Assembly: GCA_023247725.1 (NCBI GenBank)
Contig: JAHFFW010000016.1
Coordinates: 1 to 58,244 of the forward strand
From: Candidatus Omnitrophota bacterium
GTDB lineage: Bacteria > Omnitrophota > Gorgyraeia > Zapsychrales > JAHFFX01
DNA length: 58,244 bases
Direction of reading: 5' to 3'
Position 1 is the stretch's first letter. Every line of letters starts with the position of its first letter. The position numbers were made by a program, and so were the translations under genes. This document shows, piece after piece, positions 1 to 7,780 of this stretch. The notes beneath the pieces were generated by a model. The model was not told the DNA's origin. It made no database searches and saw nothing but the letters and a program-made list of their open reading frames with translations.

Positions 1-1
1 G

Positions 2-102
2 TGGTAAAGGTGAGCGAAACTAGTGGTAAAGGTTCAGCGAAACTGCTGGTAAAGGTTAGCCGAAATCAGTGGTAAAGGTTCTCCGAAATTGCTGGTAAAG
101 GT
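2..102. repeat. Five tandem copies of a 23-bp repeat at the window edge
   Basis: The 10-mer TGGTAAAGGT occurs at 2-11, 24-33, 47-56, 70-79 and 93-102, so the period is 22-23 bp. Between copies lies a second conserved block, CGAAA, at 15-19, 38-42, 61-65 and 84-88. The array stops abruptly after the fifth 10-mer. Iterated short sites of this kind are typical of the multiple transposase-binding sites at the ends of IS21-like or Tn7-like elements, and contigs often break at such ends. No transposase is visible, so assignment to a mobile element is inference. Confidence 0.75.
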
Positions 103-628
103 CCCGCGCGGAACGCAGCCTTATGGCTTTTGGGCATTTCTTCTGAATATTTGAGGGCCTCACTTTCCCCGCTTGAATCAACGTACCATTCAATTCGAAA
201 TTTTTGCCCCTCAAATGCTACATGTTTGCTCTCATCAAAGCTCATTTTAAGTGTACCACTTTAGTTGTACATTTGCAAATACTCTTTTGAATATATTTAT
301 GGTCATACTTTCATAACTTATTGCTCGTTAAATCTTTACAATAGCCTTCGCTATTCTCTCCATTGTCATCCTATAACGCATCCATCTGCCAGCCCCAAGT
401 CTGGATGAAAACTTTTTTCTTATCTTGTTGTGTTTCCATGTCTTATGATTTCCAGTCTAAGTGTCCAAAACTGTATGAACCGATGAATGTATACGACGGT
501 AAATTTTCTTAACTCTTTATCTCTCATACATTTGATTTGATTCTTGCCTTTTCAAAAAATATTAAATTTTTAGTCGATTTTTCCATTTTAGGATGTCCAA
601 CTGTCTAAAACTGTAAAGTAAATTTTCA
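103..628. other. AT-rich stretch without a recognisable gene
   Basis: About 525 nt separate the repeat array from the end of the GIY-YIG gene. I see no open frame with a convincing start and no RNA gene. It is AT-rich, as is the operon that follows, which fits the 3' flank of an acquired segment. Confidence 0.5.
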
Positions 629-1081
629 TCAAATTTTATTCCACGGCCAGAGTAGATTGTCACGCAACTTTTGCTCAATATGTTTATAGTCAGTTGTTTT
701 TAAAAACCAAAGTTTTATTTCTTTGCCAGCACGAGCCTCTTTTAGGATTAATTTATTGACGCGACAGTTTGTTTCCTGACCATTGATAAAGCAATTTCTC
801 GGAGAGATCTGCCCGTAACCCATATTGTAGCGCGAGGAAAGATTTTCGCATTCTCCTACGTACTTACATTTTTTGTTGACTATAATTACATAAACGCCGG
901 ATTGCTCAATATCTACTGGGATGCGGAACTGGCAAAATCTTCCTGTGCCATATTTGTTTAATGCAATAGTTTTTCTATTTTTGTACCTGTTTTGTGGTTG
1001 AAGCTGAATAATCCTGCCATTGGTTTTCTTTTTAGGCTTTATTTTGTAGATCAAGACAAAATTGTAGCCGTTTATATTCAT
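629..1081 (-). CDS. GIY-YIG nuclease family protein
   Basis: A 150-residue protein with a GIY-YIG endonuclease fold in its C-terminal 90 residues. Visible motif positions are G62-V63-Y64 (the GIY element), Y74-V75-G76 (the YIG element), Arg84, the metal-binding Glu136 in IEQKL, and Asn148 in the terminal WPWN. This set resembles stand-alone GIY-YIG enzymes of the Eco29kI type rather than UvrC. The first 55 residues are basic and may bind DNA. The start codon lies one base after the stop of the HTH gene at 1083, so translation is probably coupled. A DNA nuclease role in restriction or mobility is inferred from the family; the target is unknown. Confidence 0.75.
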   Translation of the reverse strand: MNINGYNFVLIYKIKPKKKTNGRIIQLQPQNRYKNRKTIALNKYGTGRFCQFRIPVDIEQSGVYVIIVNKKCKYVGECENLSSRYNMGYGQISPRNCFINGQETNCRVNKLILKEARAGKEIKLWFLKTTDYKHIEQKLRDNLLWPWNKI

Positions 1082-1082
1082 C

Positions 1083-1503
1083 TTATACTTTCACCCGATT
1101 TTTCCATTTCATTAAGTTTTCAATGTCTAAAACTATAAAAACCGGATAACGCCGATAATCGCGTTTTGGCCTGACCCATCCCTTGTGAATCCAATAGTAC
1201 AATGTCTGCCGACGAACTCCCAATAACTGCGTGGCTTGCGTCAAGTTGTATCGCTTTTGTGATCTTTGAACAGCTTTGCGAATGATTTTTCTGTCGCATC
1301 CTTCAACCTGGCTTTCGATTTTCTTCTGATCCCGATCTCGTTTCTCTAACAGCCTTACAAATGTTTTCTTGTCTGCCTCAAACAGAATCTCTAAAACCTG
1401 CTCGACCCTTTGATATTCTTCACTTTTTTCGGGGTAAACGGCAATTATGCTTCCCTGTTTATCATGTAGAACCAGTTCTTTTTTTGAAATTGTTCATAAG
1501 CAT
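1083..1503 (-). pseudogene. Helix-turn-helix (excisionase/MerR-like) protein with apparent 1-nt frameshift
   Basis: Translation from ATG at 1503 (AAGG upstream, 5 nt after the stop of the DUF4209 gene) runs MLMNNFKK and meets TGA at 1464-1462. Dropping one A from the seven-A run (T-run 1479-1485 on the plus strand) restores a single 139-residue frame to TAA at 1083. The restored C-terminus contains a classic HTH of the excisionase class, with YNLTQATQLLGV and RRQTLYYWIHKGW, so it should bind DNA or specify a target. The disruption could be a real mutation, a sequencing error in a homopolymer, or polymerase slippage on A7 used as recoding. It sits between the HEPN-like gene and the GIY-YIG gene and probably regulates or guides one of them. 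Confidence 0.65.
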
Positions 1504-1507
1504 CCTT

Positions 1508-3271
1508 TCATTTTTTGTCATTTGGTTGGAAGCCAAGAATCAGATGGAGAGTCAGCCACAGTAAAAAAATACTTGAAGAATTGTTAATATCAGCGGAGGA
1601 CATTAAACCATGACATACCCGATTTCTTAAATTCGGGCCAGTTTTTTCAATCAGAAGAGATCTCATTTCCCAGAGTAAATCTTTGCCAAAAATTTTCTCT
1701 GCTTCAGGATCAGTTAAAAGCTGGTTCAAATCACGTTCCTGCTGCACTCCCTCGCGGACCGCGGTAATTTTTAATTTATTTGCGCCAAATATCAATCTTA
1801 CTGAATTTTCAATCTGTGGAACGATGAGGTGAGTGAACAGTAATAAATCACCTTCAAATCCGGCAATAATTGCCCGCTCATAAATATCTGCCCTATCCTT
1901 CGGCACGAATACGCTTGACGCTATAAATTCCTTTATACCATCTTTCCAAGAGTCGCTTGACTGGACAACTAAATCAATGCCCCGTTTTAGGGTAGTGCTT
2001 GCTGACAGACTTTGCCCCAGATTGTAACCCCGGACGGCGTGAGCTTTAATACTCTCTTCATAGTTATCTGTCATGCCCGGAATTGTGGCTGCCACATTGC
2101 CTTCTTCTGTAAATATTTGCGTGTTAAATAAACCCTGCAACGGGTGTTCCTTCAGCATTTTCTTTGCGGATTCTTCTTCATGCGCATACGAAAAGGGAGT
2201 AACCAAGATTGCAAATGCCTCAATCACCGCAATCCCCGTTTTGTTCCCGATTCCTTCATCTGCGATATTCAATAAAGGGGCAGCATCAATGAGCGGACTG
2301 GTAATCGCCTTCATTTGCCCAAGAGCCATTTTATTTGCTTCTTTTAATTCATGCACCAATTGTTCAGCCTTTGCACTATTCCCTGCCTCACGATAAGCAT
2401 AAATAGCTTTCTCAAGTCTGTGGGCTAAATTAAATCCATCACCGCCTCCAGGCGTCTTAAAAGACCTTGCTTCATCTTCCCAATGTTTGGCAAGAGCTAA
2501 TTTCGCCTGTTTTGCTTTTTCTGTTTGATTTGCTAGTTCATAACACTTTGCCGCTAATTTGTAATATTTTCGCGGAGCATCGCATCCAGGAGAAATTGGA
2601 AATCCCTTTGCAATAGCCACTGCTTTATCGCCCAAGTCATTCCAATCATCAGCAAGTTTATTTTCTATAATGAGTCCAAGTAATGTAGCCGGCCAATAAT
2701 CTTGCCTATCTGTGAAGCATTTTGTTCTTCCATCTTCAAAAAGCTGTAACAGTTTTTGTTTGATAATTTGCCGCTCTTGTGCTTTCTCTCCTAGCTCCAT
2801 TGCGATTTGGGTGCTTCTTTTGAGCCACTCACTTTTAGGCACCCATGTTTCATCATTATCCTCATCAACAGATTGCAAGTAAGCTTTTATTGTCCTTTGG
2901 GCATACAAAAAATTCTTTTTACGTATCCAGAGAACGTCACAGATTCTTGCGACAAAAGCGGGGTTATCTATTCCTTCAAGAGTTTCTTCTAATTGTGCTA
3001 ATTCCGCACTAGTTAAGTCTTCGGGTATAAGAGTTCTTCCTTGCGGTCCTGACATAAGTGGTCCAAAAGGTTGCCCTTTAGCAAACTGGAAATACATTGA
3101 GAAGACTCCCCATAATAGCCGCATGAATTTTTCTAATTCTTGATCTCCTGCCTTTTGGGCGGCGTCTTGTATTTGCCGGAATGCCGACAAGAAATCAGGC
3201 ATTTTCTGGTTTTTAACAGCCGATACAGCATCTTTGCAAGCTTCCAATAATCGTTTATCCATTGTAATCAT
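1508..3271 (-). CDS. DUF4209 (HEPN-like) domain protein
   Basis: A 587-residue soluble protein, mostly alpha-helical with TPR-like helices (for example around residues 200-310). Near the C-terminus it carries R549-N-R-V-C-H554-G, which matches the RNxxxHG signature that defines DUF4209 and has the R-x4-H spacing of HEPN ribonucleases. HEPN proteins commonly act as metal-independent RNases in toxin-antitoxin and abortive-infection systems, so an RNA-cleaving defence role is possible but inferred. The N-terminus (MITMDK) offers two ATG starts, 3271 and 3262, with no clear Shine-Dalgarno site. The gene lies 11 nt downstream of a broken small membrane-protein gene, and the HTH gene starts only 5 nt after its TGA, so the four form one operon. 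Confidence 0.7.
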   Translation of the reverse strand: MITMDKRLLEACKDAVSAVKNQKMPDFLSAFRQIQDAAQKAGDQELEKFMRLLWGVFSMYFQFAKGQPFGPLMSGPQGRTLIPEDLTSAELAQLEETLEGIDNPAFVARICDVLWIRKKNFLYAQRTIKAYLQSVDEDNDETWVPKSEWLKRSTQIAMELGEKAQERQIIKQKLLQLFEDGRTKCFTDRQDYWPATLLGLIIENKLADDWNDLGDKAVAIAKGFPISPGCDAPRKYYKLAAKCYELANQTEKAKQAKLALAKHWEDEARSFKTPGGGDGFNLAHRLEKAIYAYREAGNSAKAEQLVHELKEANKMALGQMKAITSPLIDAAPLLNIADEGIGNKTGIAVIEAFAILVTPFSYAHEEESAKKMLKEHPLQGLFNTQIFTEEGNVAATIPGMTDNYEESIKAHAVRGYNLGQSLSASTTLKRGIDLVVQSSDSWKDGIKEFIASSVFVPKDRADIYERAIIAGFEGDLLLFTHLIVPQIENSVRLIFGANKLKITAVREGVQQERDLNQLLTDPEAEKIFGKDLLWEMRSLLIEKTGPNLRNRVCHGLMSSADINNSSSIFLLWLTLHLILGFQPNDKK

Positions 3272-3282
3272 TGAGTAGGGGA

Positions 3283-3720
3283 TTACTTTTCTTGCGCTTT
3301 GATATTCTCTTCTTTCAATTGAATATCCAGTAAGTCCAAATCTTTCTGTTTAATCCACAGATCCCTCCGCATTGCCAAGACAACATTTAAGAAATTATTT
3401 CGTGTTGGTGATTCAATAAAAATTTTTGCTGCCCGTATGACTTCTTTCGAGGCATAGAGCAACATTTCATGGTACTCTGCCTTTAAGTATTCCATTACGT
3501 CTTCCGCTGAGGCGATATCCGGCTGTCGACTAGAAAGATATTTGATGTTTTTGGGTTTTTAAAATACGTCCATGTACAAAAGCATGCTTTTGTATCGTTT
3601 CTGCTTTTGTTCCAATTTTTGAAACTCAATCTCCTTCGACTTGTTAAATAATGCGGTGATTATCCCCCCGATACCGATAATGCCAAGAAAGGAAAGTATG
3701 AGTTGAGTTATTGTTTCCAT
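3283..3720 (-). pseudogene. Small membrane-anchored protein interrupted by an in-frame TAA
   Basis: ATG at 3720 opens a frame with one N-terminal membrane helix (about residues 5-25), followed by a charged KSKEIEFQKLEQKQKRY segment. After 53 codons it meets TAA at 3561-3559. The same frame then continues without interruption through KPKNIKYLSS to a stop at 3283, giving 145 codons in all. An internal ATG at 3495 could express the last 70 residues (MEYLKAEYHEMLLYAS...). The conserved helical tail and uninterrupted frame argue for a nonsense change, most simply TTA (Leu) to TAA. The intact protein would be a membrane-tethered partner of the DUF4209 protein encoded 11 nt downstream. I know no function for it. 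Confidence 0.65.
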
Positions 3721-3756
3721 AGCGAAATTATGCAGAGCAGTTTTTATATATTTTTC

Positions 3757-3891
3757 TCACAACCCCTTCACTCCAAACCATTTATCTTCTTCAAAATCCC
3801 TAAAATCGTCGTACGGTACTTCACCAACGGTCAGCCATAGGTTTGCACAAAAACTTTTTTGCTCGGCGAATTTTGGATCGTCTACTTTCCT
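3757..3891 (-). pseudogene. Gene fragment, 44 codons without a start
   Basis: Between the small membrane gene and the secreted ORF, a minus-strand frame reads a natural-looking C-terminus containing CANLWLTVGEVPYDDF and ending GVKGL at TGA 3757. It has no start codon and is preceded by an in-frame TAA at 3892-3894. Another frame upstream (ATG near 3934) reads MKVFDLFGSIIVHLK, which could be the missing N-terminal part after a frameshift. I do not recognise the family. I read this as debris of a broken gene; it could also be chance. Confidence 0.3.
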
Positions 3892-3973
3892 TTAAATGTA
3901 CGATAATCGACCCGAAGAGATCAAAAACTTTCATAAAGCGTCTACGTTCCTGCTTTCCTGAGCATTGCAGAGG

Positions 3974-4201
3974 CTATTTGCTTATCAGGAACACGGTGCT
4001 CCTGTTTTCAAAGTTGCTACGTCCCTGTCGGGTTGGCCAGCCACCGCTGCTTCTCCAATTTGGTTTCTTGGGCTGCACTAAGGAGAACTTTTTTAGGCTA
4101 TCTTCCCTCGTGCCTTGCGCGCTTACTCCGCTGACAAAAAGAAAAACTACGCACGACGCAACCGCCGCAGGCAAAATAAACTTTTGTCGATTAGAACGCA
4201 T
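3974..4201 (-). CDS. Short secreted protein, probably truncated
   Basis: A strong ribosome site (GGGAGGA, 8 nt spacing) precedes ATG 4201. The first 29 residues form a Sec signal peptide: MRSNRQK, a hydrophobic core, then VSAQG as a likely cleavage site. Only about 46 residues follow before the stop, rich in Lys, Arg, Ser and Gly with no recognisable domain. The good start with such a short tail suggests a truncated exported protein. Its leader lies directly downstream of a group II intron domain V-like hairpin, so an intron may have inserted just ahead of it. Function unknown. Confidence 0.45.
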   Translation of the reverse strand: MRSNRQKFILPAAVASCVVFLFVSGVSAQGTREDSLKKFSLVQPKKPNWRSSGGWPTRQGRSNFENRSTVFLISK

Positions 4202-4254
4202 CGTTATTAGTCCTCCCTATTGATTGAAATTTCATCACTCTGAGAGTCCGCACG

Positions 4255-4287
4255 GAACCGTATGAGGAGTTTTCCTTCATACGGCTC
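4255..4287 (-). ncRNA. Group II intron domain V-like hairpin (remnant)
   Basis: The minus strand starts GAGCCGTATG and ends CATACGGTTC, which pair over 10 bp. An upper AGGA/TCCT stem and an AAAC loop complete the hairpin, with one bulged A. The GAGCCGTATG...ACGGTTC frame and the AGC triad near the 5' end are hallmarks of group II intron domain V. It is one base short of the usual 34 and lacks the usual two-base bulge on the 3' strand, so it may be degenerate. No reverse transcriptase gene lies upstream: only about 125 nt separate it from the antiporter gene. An intron remnant is the best reading. Confidence 0.55.
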
Positions 4288-4414
4288 TTCGGTTGAACCT
4301 TTATTTAACCGATGACAAAGTGTAGATGGTGTGATAGATCTTTGGCATCGGGTTAAGGGGACAGGCTAATTTTTCAATTTTTTTGCCAAGGATATTTTTC
4401 GTTGAGGATTTCGC
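4288..4414. other. Short intergenic stretch with a mobile-element-like motif
   Basis: This gap holds GGGGACAGGCTAATTTTTC near 4357-4375. Similar GGGGACAGGCT motifs are, from memory, found next to IS200-like or REP-associated transposases. No transposase is present here, so the link is weak. Confidence 0.25.
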
Positions 4415-5475
4415 TCATATTTTATTCAAAAGACCTAGGACAATCCAGATAAATACCCCGGTTAAAACCAAATTGAATGCCAGGCTCAAGACCGCGAGAT
4501 TATTTTCGTACCCGCTAAATCCATATCCTAGGCCGATCAGTAAAACCGCTGCTCCCACTTCTCCTCGAGGAAACATGGCCACACTTAAGGCAGCCGTTCC
4601 CGCCAGGAGGCTTCCTGACGGTAACAGAGAAAACAAAACGATTTCCCCAAATTCGATAAAAACGTAAGGATGACAATGTGCCAAAATGTTTGCAGGAATC
4701 CAAAAGAACCGATGGCAACCTTCGGAAACGAAAAACCCACGAGGAACATGAAGAGACCTTTGATGGCCGTGTCCAATTTGACAAATGTGCGCGGCGCTGG
4801 TTTTTGTTCATGATCGGGCGAACGCATAAGGCATCCCCACATGAAGGCAGGAATAAGAACCTCGAGGTGGATGTGAGTGGCATGCTTGAGGAAGAAGAGG
4901 ATTCCGGTTAAACCCAAGGCATAGAACAATAGCCAACCTTCGGAAACCGGCCAGGCAATCGTATTTTGCCAGTGAAAGGACACGAATAAAAAAAGCGAGA
5001 TGAGAACAAGTAAGGCGATCGATTCCCATTGAAGACCACCGATCACAACTTGCAGCGGCGTCAAAAAAAGGATGGTGACCAGATCATCCAGGACCGCCAA
5101 CACCCGTGCCTTTTTGAAAACCCAGGTCGCGCTTAAGCCCGCCGCCTGCATCATGGAAAAAAGTACTCCGGCCGAAGTGGGCGCACAGGAAAGCCCGGCG
5201 ACCAGAGCCGGTTTCCAAGGGCCATGAAAGAATAGCAAGAAATAACCAAACCAGAGGAATGCTGGAACTGCGGCCACCGCCGAGGCGACGGCCGTATCCC
5301 AGCCATAACTGCTCATCACCCTTTTCTCAACGGAAAATTCCAGTCCCACCTCCATCATGATATAAGCCAGACACACTGAGGCCAGAAGCGTCAAAGGCTC
5401 ACGCAGGACGGAAACATCAAATATCTGTCCAAAGATAATTCAAAGAAGTAGCAGGAAAGAAAAAAGCAGAATCAT
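4415..5475 (-). pseudogene. Cation/H+ antiporter with two disabling lesions
   Basis: The reading frame from ATG 5475 encodes a polytopic membrane protein of the monovalent cation:proton antiporter type. Telling segments are VCLAYIMMEVGLEFSVEK, APTSAGVLFSMMQAAGL, ARVLAVLDDLVTILFL and, late in the protein, MFPRGEVGAAVLLIGLGYG. Lesion one is an in-frame TGA at 5442-5440, inside the first helix (LLLL-stop-IIFGQ). Lesion two is a one-base loss near 4588, where RERLP-stop should continue as ALSVAMFPRGE in another frame. An internal TTG at 5394 might start a shorter product, but the frameshift would still remove the last three helices. The start directly abuts the stop of the MoaD-like gene. Likely a pseudogene unless the sequence is faulty. 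Confidence 0.75.
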
Positions 5476-5772
5476 TTATCCCCCCGCTACTGATCCAACA
5501 ATGAGAAATGGTTCTTGCCCCGAAGCGACCGCATCTGGTAACGGAAGATCAGGTGATCCAAGGGAAAGGTCTTCCTTGCAAACAAAGAATCGCAGGAAAG
5601 GTCGGCGCTTTTGCGTGACATGATCCCGAATGGTCCCACGCAGCATGGGATAACGCGCTTCCAGGGCATCAAGCACCGAGCGCTGCGTTATCTGGCCTTG
5701 GACCTCTAGAATGACCTCGCCATCGACGTGCGCGAGGATTTTGAGATGGGAAGGAAGAATGACGCGAATCAT
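5476..5772 (-). CDS. MoaD/ThiS-like sulfur carrier protein
   Basis: A 98-residue beta-grasp protein. It opens with [13 protein letters not shown], has the typical [17 protein letters not shown] helix, and ends in VAGG, the C-terminal diglycine that E1-like enzymes adenylate. It is slightly longer than classical MoaD (about 80) and resembles the MoaD-like proteins often found beside BNR/sialidase-fold genes. A broken BNR gene (6385-7557) and a MoeB-rhodanese gene (from 7781) lie nearby, so it may be the carrier charged by that MoeB. Role in molybdopterin synthesis or in another sulfur transfer cannot be decided. Confidence 0.8.
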   Translation of the reverse strand: MIRVILPSHLKILAHVDGEVILEVQGQITQRSVLDALEARYPMLRGTIRDHVTQKRRPFLRFFVCKEDLSLGSPDLPLPDAVASGQEPFLIVGSVAGG

Positions 5773-5786
5773 TTTTCTTTAGAGAA

Positions 5787-5871
5787 ACCAAGAGTCACAA
5801 GTCACCAGTCACAACGTCACCAGTTATTTTGACAGGTTGCAAGAGAAGTATTTCTTGTGACATGTGACCTA
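5787..5871. repeat. GTCAC-word palindrome, left copy
   Basis: One arm iterates GTCAC (AGAGTCACAAGTCACCAG, then TCACAACGTCACCAG); after a spacer the other arm reads CTTGTGACATGTGACC. The arms are reverse complements in word content, giving an imperfect hairpin. A second copy of the same design lies at 6284-6383, on the other side of the secreted-protein gene. Confidence 0.6.
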
Positions 5872-5882
5872 TGAATCAACGC

Positions 5883-6272
5883 TTACTTGATCAGTCCAGA
5901 CTTTGTCTCCGGGCGTGGAGATTTCTTCAGTTCCTCGATTTCTTTCAATATCTGAGTCTGCTGGTCTTCCAAGGCTTTCAAGCGTTCGTCGGTTTCTTTA
6001 AACCGTCGCGCCATATATTCCTTGGTGCCTTCCACGATGACTTGAGCGCCGACCTTGCGGGTCTTGGCACCCTGTGGCACGACGAGTTTTCCGCTACCGC
6101 CGATCTGAACTTCTTCCATGCCTTCGGGTATTTCCAAATTCGAGGAAATCCTTTGGCCTTCGTAGAATTCCGGGTTTAAGTCCTCTTCTGTGGCCGGGGT
6201 TCCTTCTTGGTTTTGGGCCAAGGCGATGGCGGAGAAAAAAAACAGTAAACTTAAAACAAAATGGATTTTCAT
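5883..6272 (-). CDS. Secreted hypothetical protein with C-terminal coiled coil
   Basis: I place the start at ATG 6272 because it begins a clean signal peptide (MKIHFVLSLLFFFSAIALAQ) and has AAGGA upstream; frames further upstream run through the palindrome. The mature part is acidic, with a short beta-like region around EEVQIGGSGKLVVPQG, and ends in a heptad-rich coiled coil (ERLKALEDQQTQILKEIEEL). It is about 129 residues long. I do not recognise a family. The gene is bracketed by two GTCAC-word palindromes, so it might have moved as a unit, but this is speculative. Confidence 0.6.
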   Translation of the reverse strand: MKIHFVLSLLFFFSAIALAQNQEGTPATEEDLNPEFYEGQRISSNLEIPEGMEEVQIGGSGKLVVPQGAKTRKVGAQVIVEGTKEYMARRFKETDERLKALEDQQTQILKEIEELKKSPRPETKSGLIK

Positions 6273-6283
6273 GGAGTCCTTGT

Positions 6284-6383
6284 CACCGGAGATTGTCACC
6301 GATCTTGGATTAGATAATTTGCAACCATATTTCTGAAGATCTGTCTTTGGACTGTGACTTGTGACTTTGTGACGTGTGACTTG
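6284..6383. repeat. GTCAC-word palindrome, right copy
   Basis: The left arm has TTGTCACC twice; the right arm has ACTGTGACTTGTGACTTT followed by GTGACGTGTGACTTGG. The same word is used in the palindrome at 5787-5871. The right arm reaches the stop of the BNR gene and could act as its transcription terminator or as a protein-binding site. Confidence 0.55.
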
Positions 6384-6384
6384 G

Positions 6385-7557
6385 TTATTTTTCAAACGCC
6401 TGCGCCTCTACCGACAACACCGCCGGAAGATCATGGACAATCGTTTCCCAGCTGTCGCCACTGTCGCGCGAACCATAGACTTGTCCCCCGGTCGTGCCAA
6501 AATAAACGCCGCAGGAATCCAGGGGGTCAACCGCCATAGCGTCGCGCAAAATATTGACGTAACAATCGCGCTGCGGCAGACCCTTGGTCAAGGGCTCCCA
6601 TTCGTTTCCGGCCGTGCGGCTGCGGTACACGCGCAGTTTTCCATCGAGTGGATAATGTTCTGAATCGCTTTTCATAGGAACGATATAAACCGTTTGTGGC
6701 TCATGGGCGTGAACTTCAATGGGAAATCCGAAATCCGTCGGCAGGTTCCCACTCACCTCATTCCACAATTGACCGGCATTATCGCTACGCATCACATCCC
6801 AATGCTTTTGCATATACAAAACATCGGGTCGCGCCGGATGCATGGCAATCCGGTGAACGCAATGGCCAATCTCTGCGGTCGGATCAGGAATGTATTGGGA
6901 TTTCAAACCTTGGTTGATCGGCTGCCAAGTCTTTCCGCCGTCATCGGTGCGAAAGGCGCCGGCGGCCGAGATGGCGATATAAATGCGTTTCGGATTTTTG
7001 GGGTCGAGAAGAATGGTATGAAGACACATGCCGCCGGCGCCGGGAGCCCATTTTGATCCAGTCTTGTGTCCGCGCAGGCCCGCCAATTCCTGCCATGACT
7101 TTCCCCCATTTTTGGTGACGAATAAAGCTGCATCTTCCACACCGGCATAAACCATATCCGGATCGGTTAAAGAAGGTTCGAGATGCCAAACCCGTTTAAA
7201 TTCCCAGGGGTGTTGGGTGCCGTCGTACCATTGGTGGGTTGTGAGGGGTTTGGCCGAGGTGTCATAAAAAAATTTATTGCTTATTCCGGCTGGCGGAGCA
7301 GAGGGATCAGGCATCTTCTCGCCTCCCGGCGTATTCCATGTCTTTCCACCGTCATCCGAACGCTGGATGATTTGGCCGAACCAGGCGCTCGTTTGCGAAG
7401 CGTAGATTCGATTCGGGTCAACCGGTGATCCCTTCATATGGTAAACTTCCCATCCGCCGAAAAATGGTCCTTGCACATTCCACTTTTTGCGCTTTCAATC
7501 GGAACTAAGAATGAATGCGCCTTTGCGCGTTCCCACCAAAACCCTGACCTTGCTCAT
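6385..7557 (-). pseudogene. BNR/sortilin-type beta-propeller protein with in-frame TGA
   Basis: ATG 7557, with a good GGGAGG site, opens MSKVRVLVGTRKGAFILSSD and hits TGA at 7497-7495 as codon 21. The frame continues [16 protein letters not shown] for 363 more codons. The family usually reads SDGKRKKW here, so a GGA (Gly) to TGA change is the simplest explanation. The remainder shows repeated BNR/Asp-box motifs ([45 protein letters not shown]) of a cytoplasmic exo-sialidase-like or Vps10-like propeller. GTG at 7476 might restart translation with loss of 27 residues. Such genes often pair with a MoaD-like gene, as here at 5476-5772. Confidence 0.75.
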
Positions 7558-7670
7558 CCTGACCTCCCTTTTTGCGATGCCTTAACTTTTCACTGGGTGG
7601 AATTATACAAGTTTATCCCTGGCAAATCCATGATGAATTTGTTCCAAACGATTTTTCCTGCGTGGCCCTT

Positions 7671-7691
7671 CTCTCACCCCCGGGGTGAGAG
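7671..7691. repeat. Near-perfect 21-bp GC-rich palindrome
   Basis: CTCTCACCCC is followed directly by CGGGGTGAGAG, in the gap between the divergent BNR and MoeB genes. It could be an operator for the divergent pair or a dispersed REP-like element. Confidence 0.55.
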
Positions 7692-7780
7692 TGAGAGGGT
7701 TCGATCATTTGGCTTTGCATTTTGGTTTTTTTGACTACAATACATTTGTCCGTGAACGAGCATCCCAAAGGAATTTTATA

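Noticed and set aside
5883-6395. Longer start for the secreted protein at 6395
   Set aside because: The extension translates the GTCAC palindrome; ATG 6272 gives a clean signal peptide and a ribosome site.
4415-7497. UGA read as Gly or another amino acid (recoded genetic code), suggested by in-frame TGA in the antiporter and BNR genes
   Set aside because: Many intact genes in the window end in TGA, often overlapping the next ATG (cox and act genes), and the other broken genes here have TAA or frameshifts.
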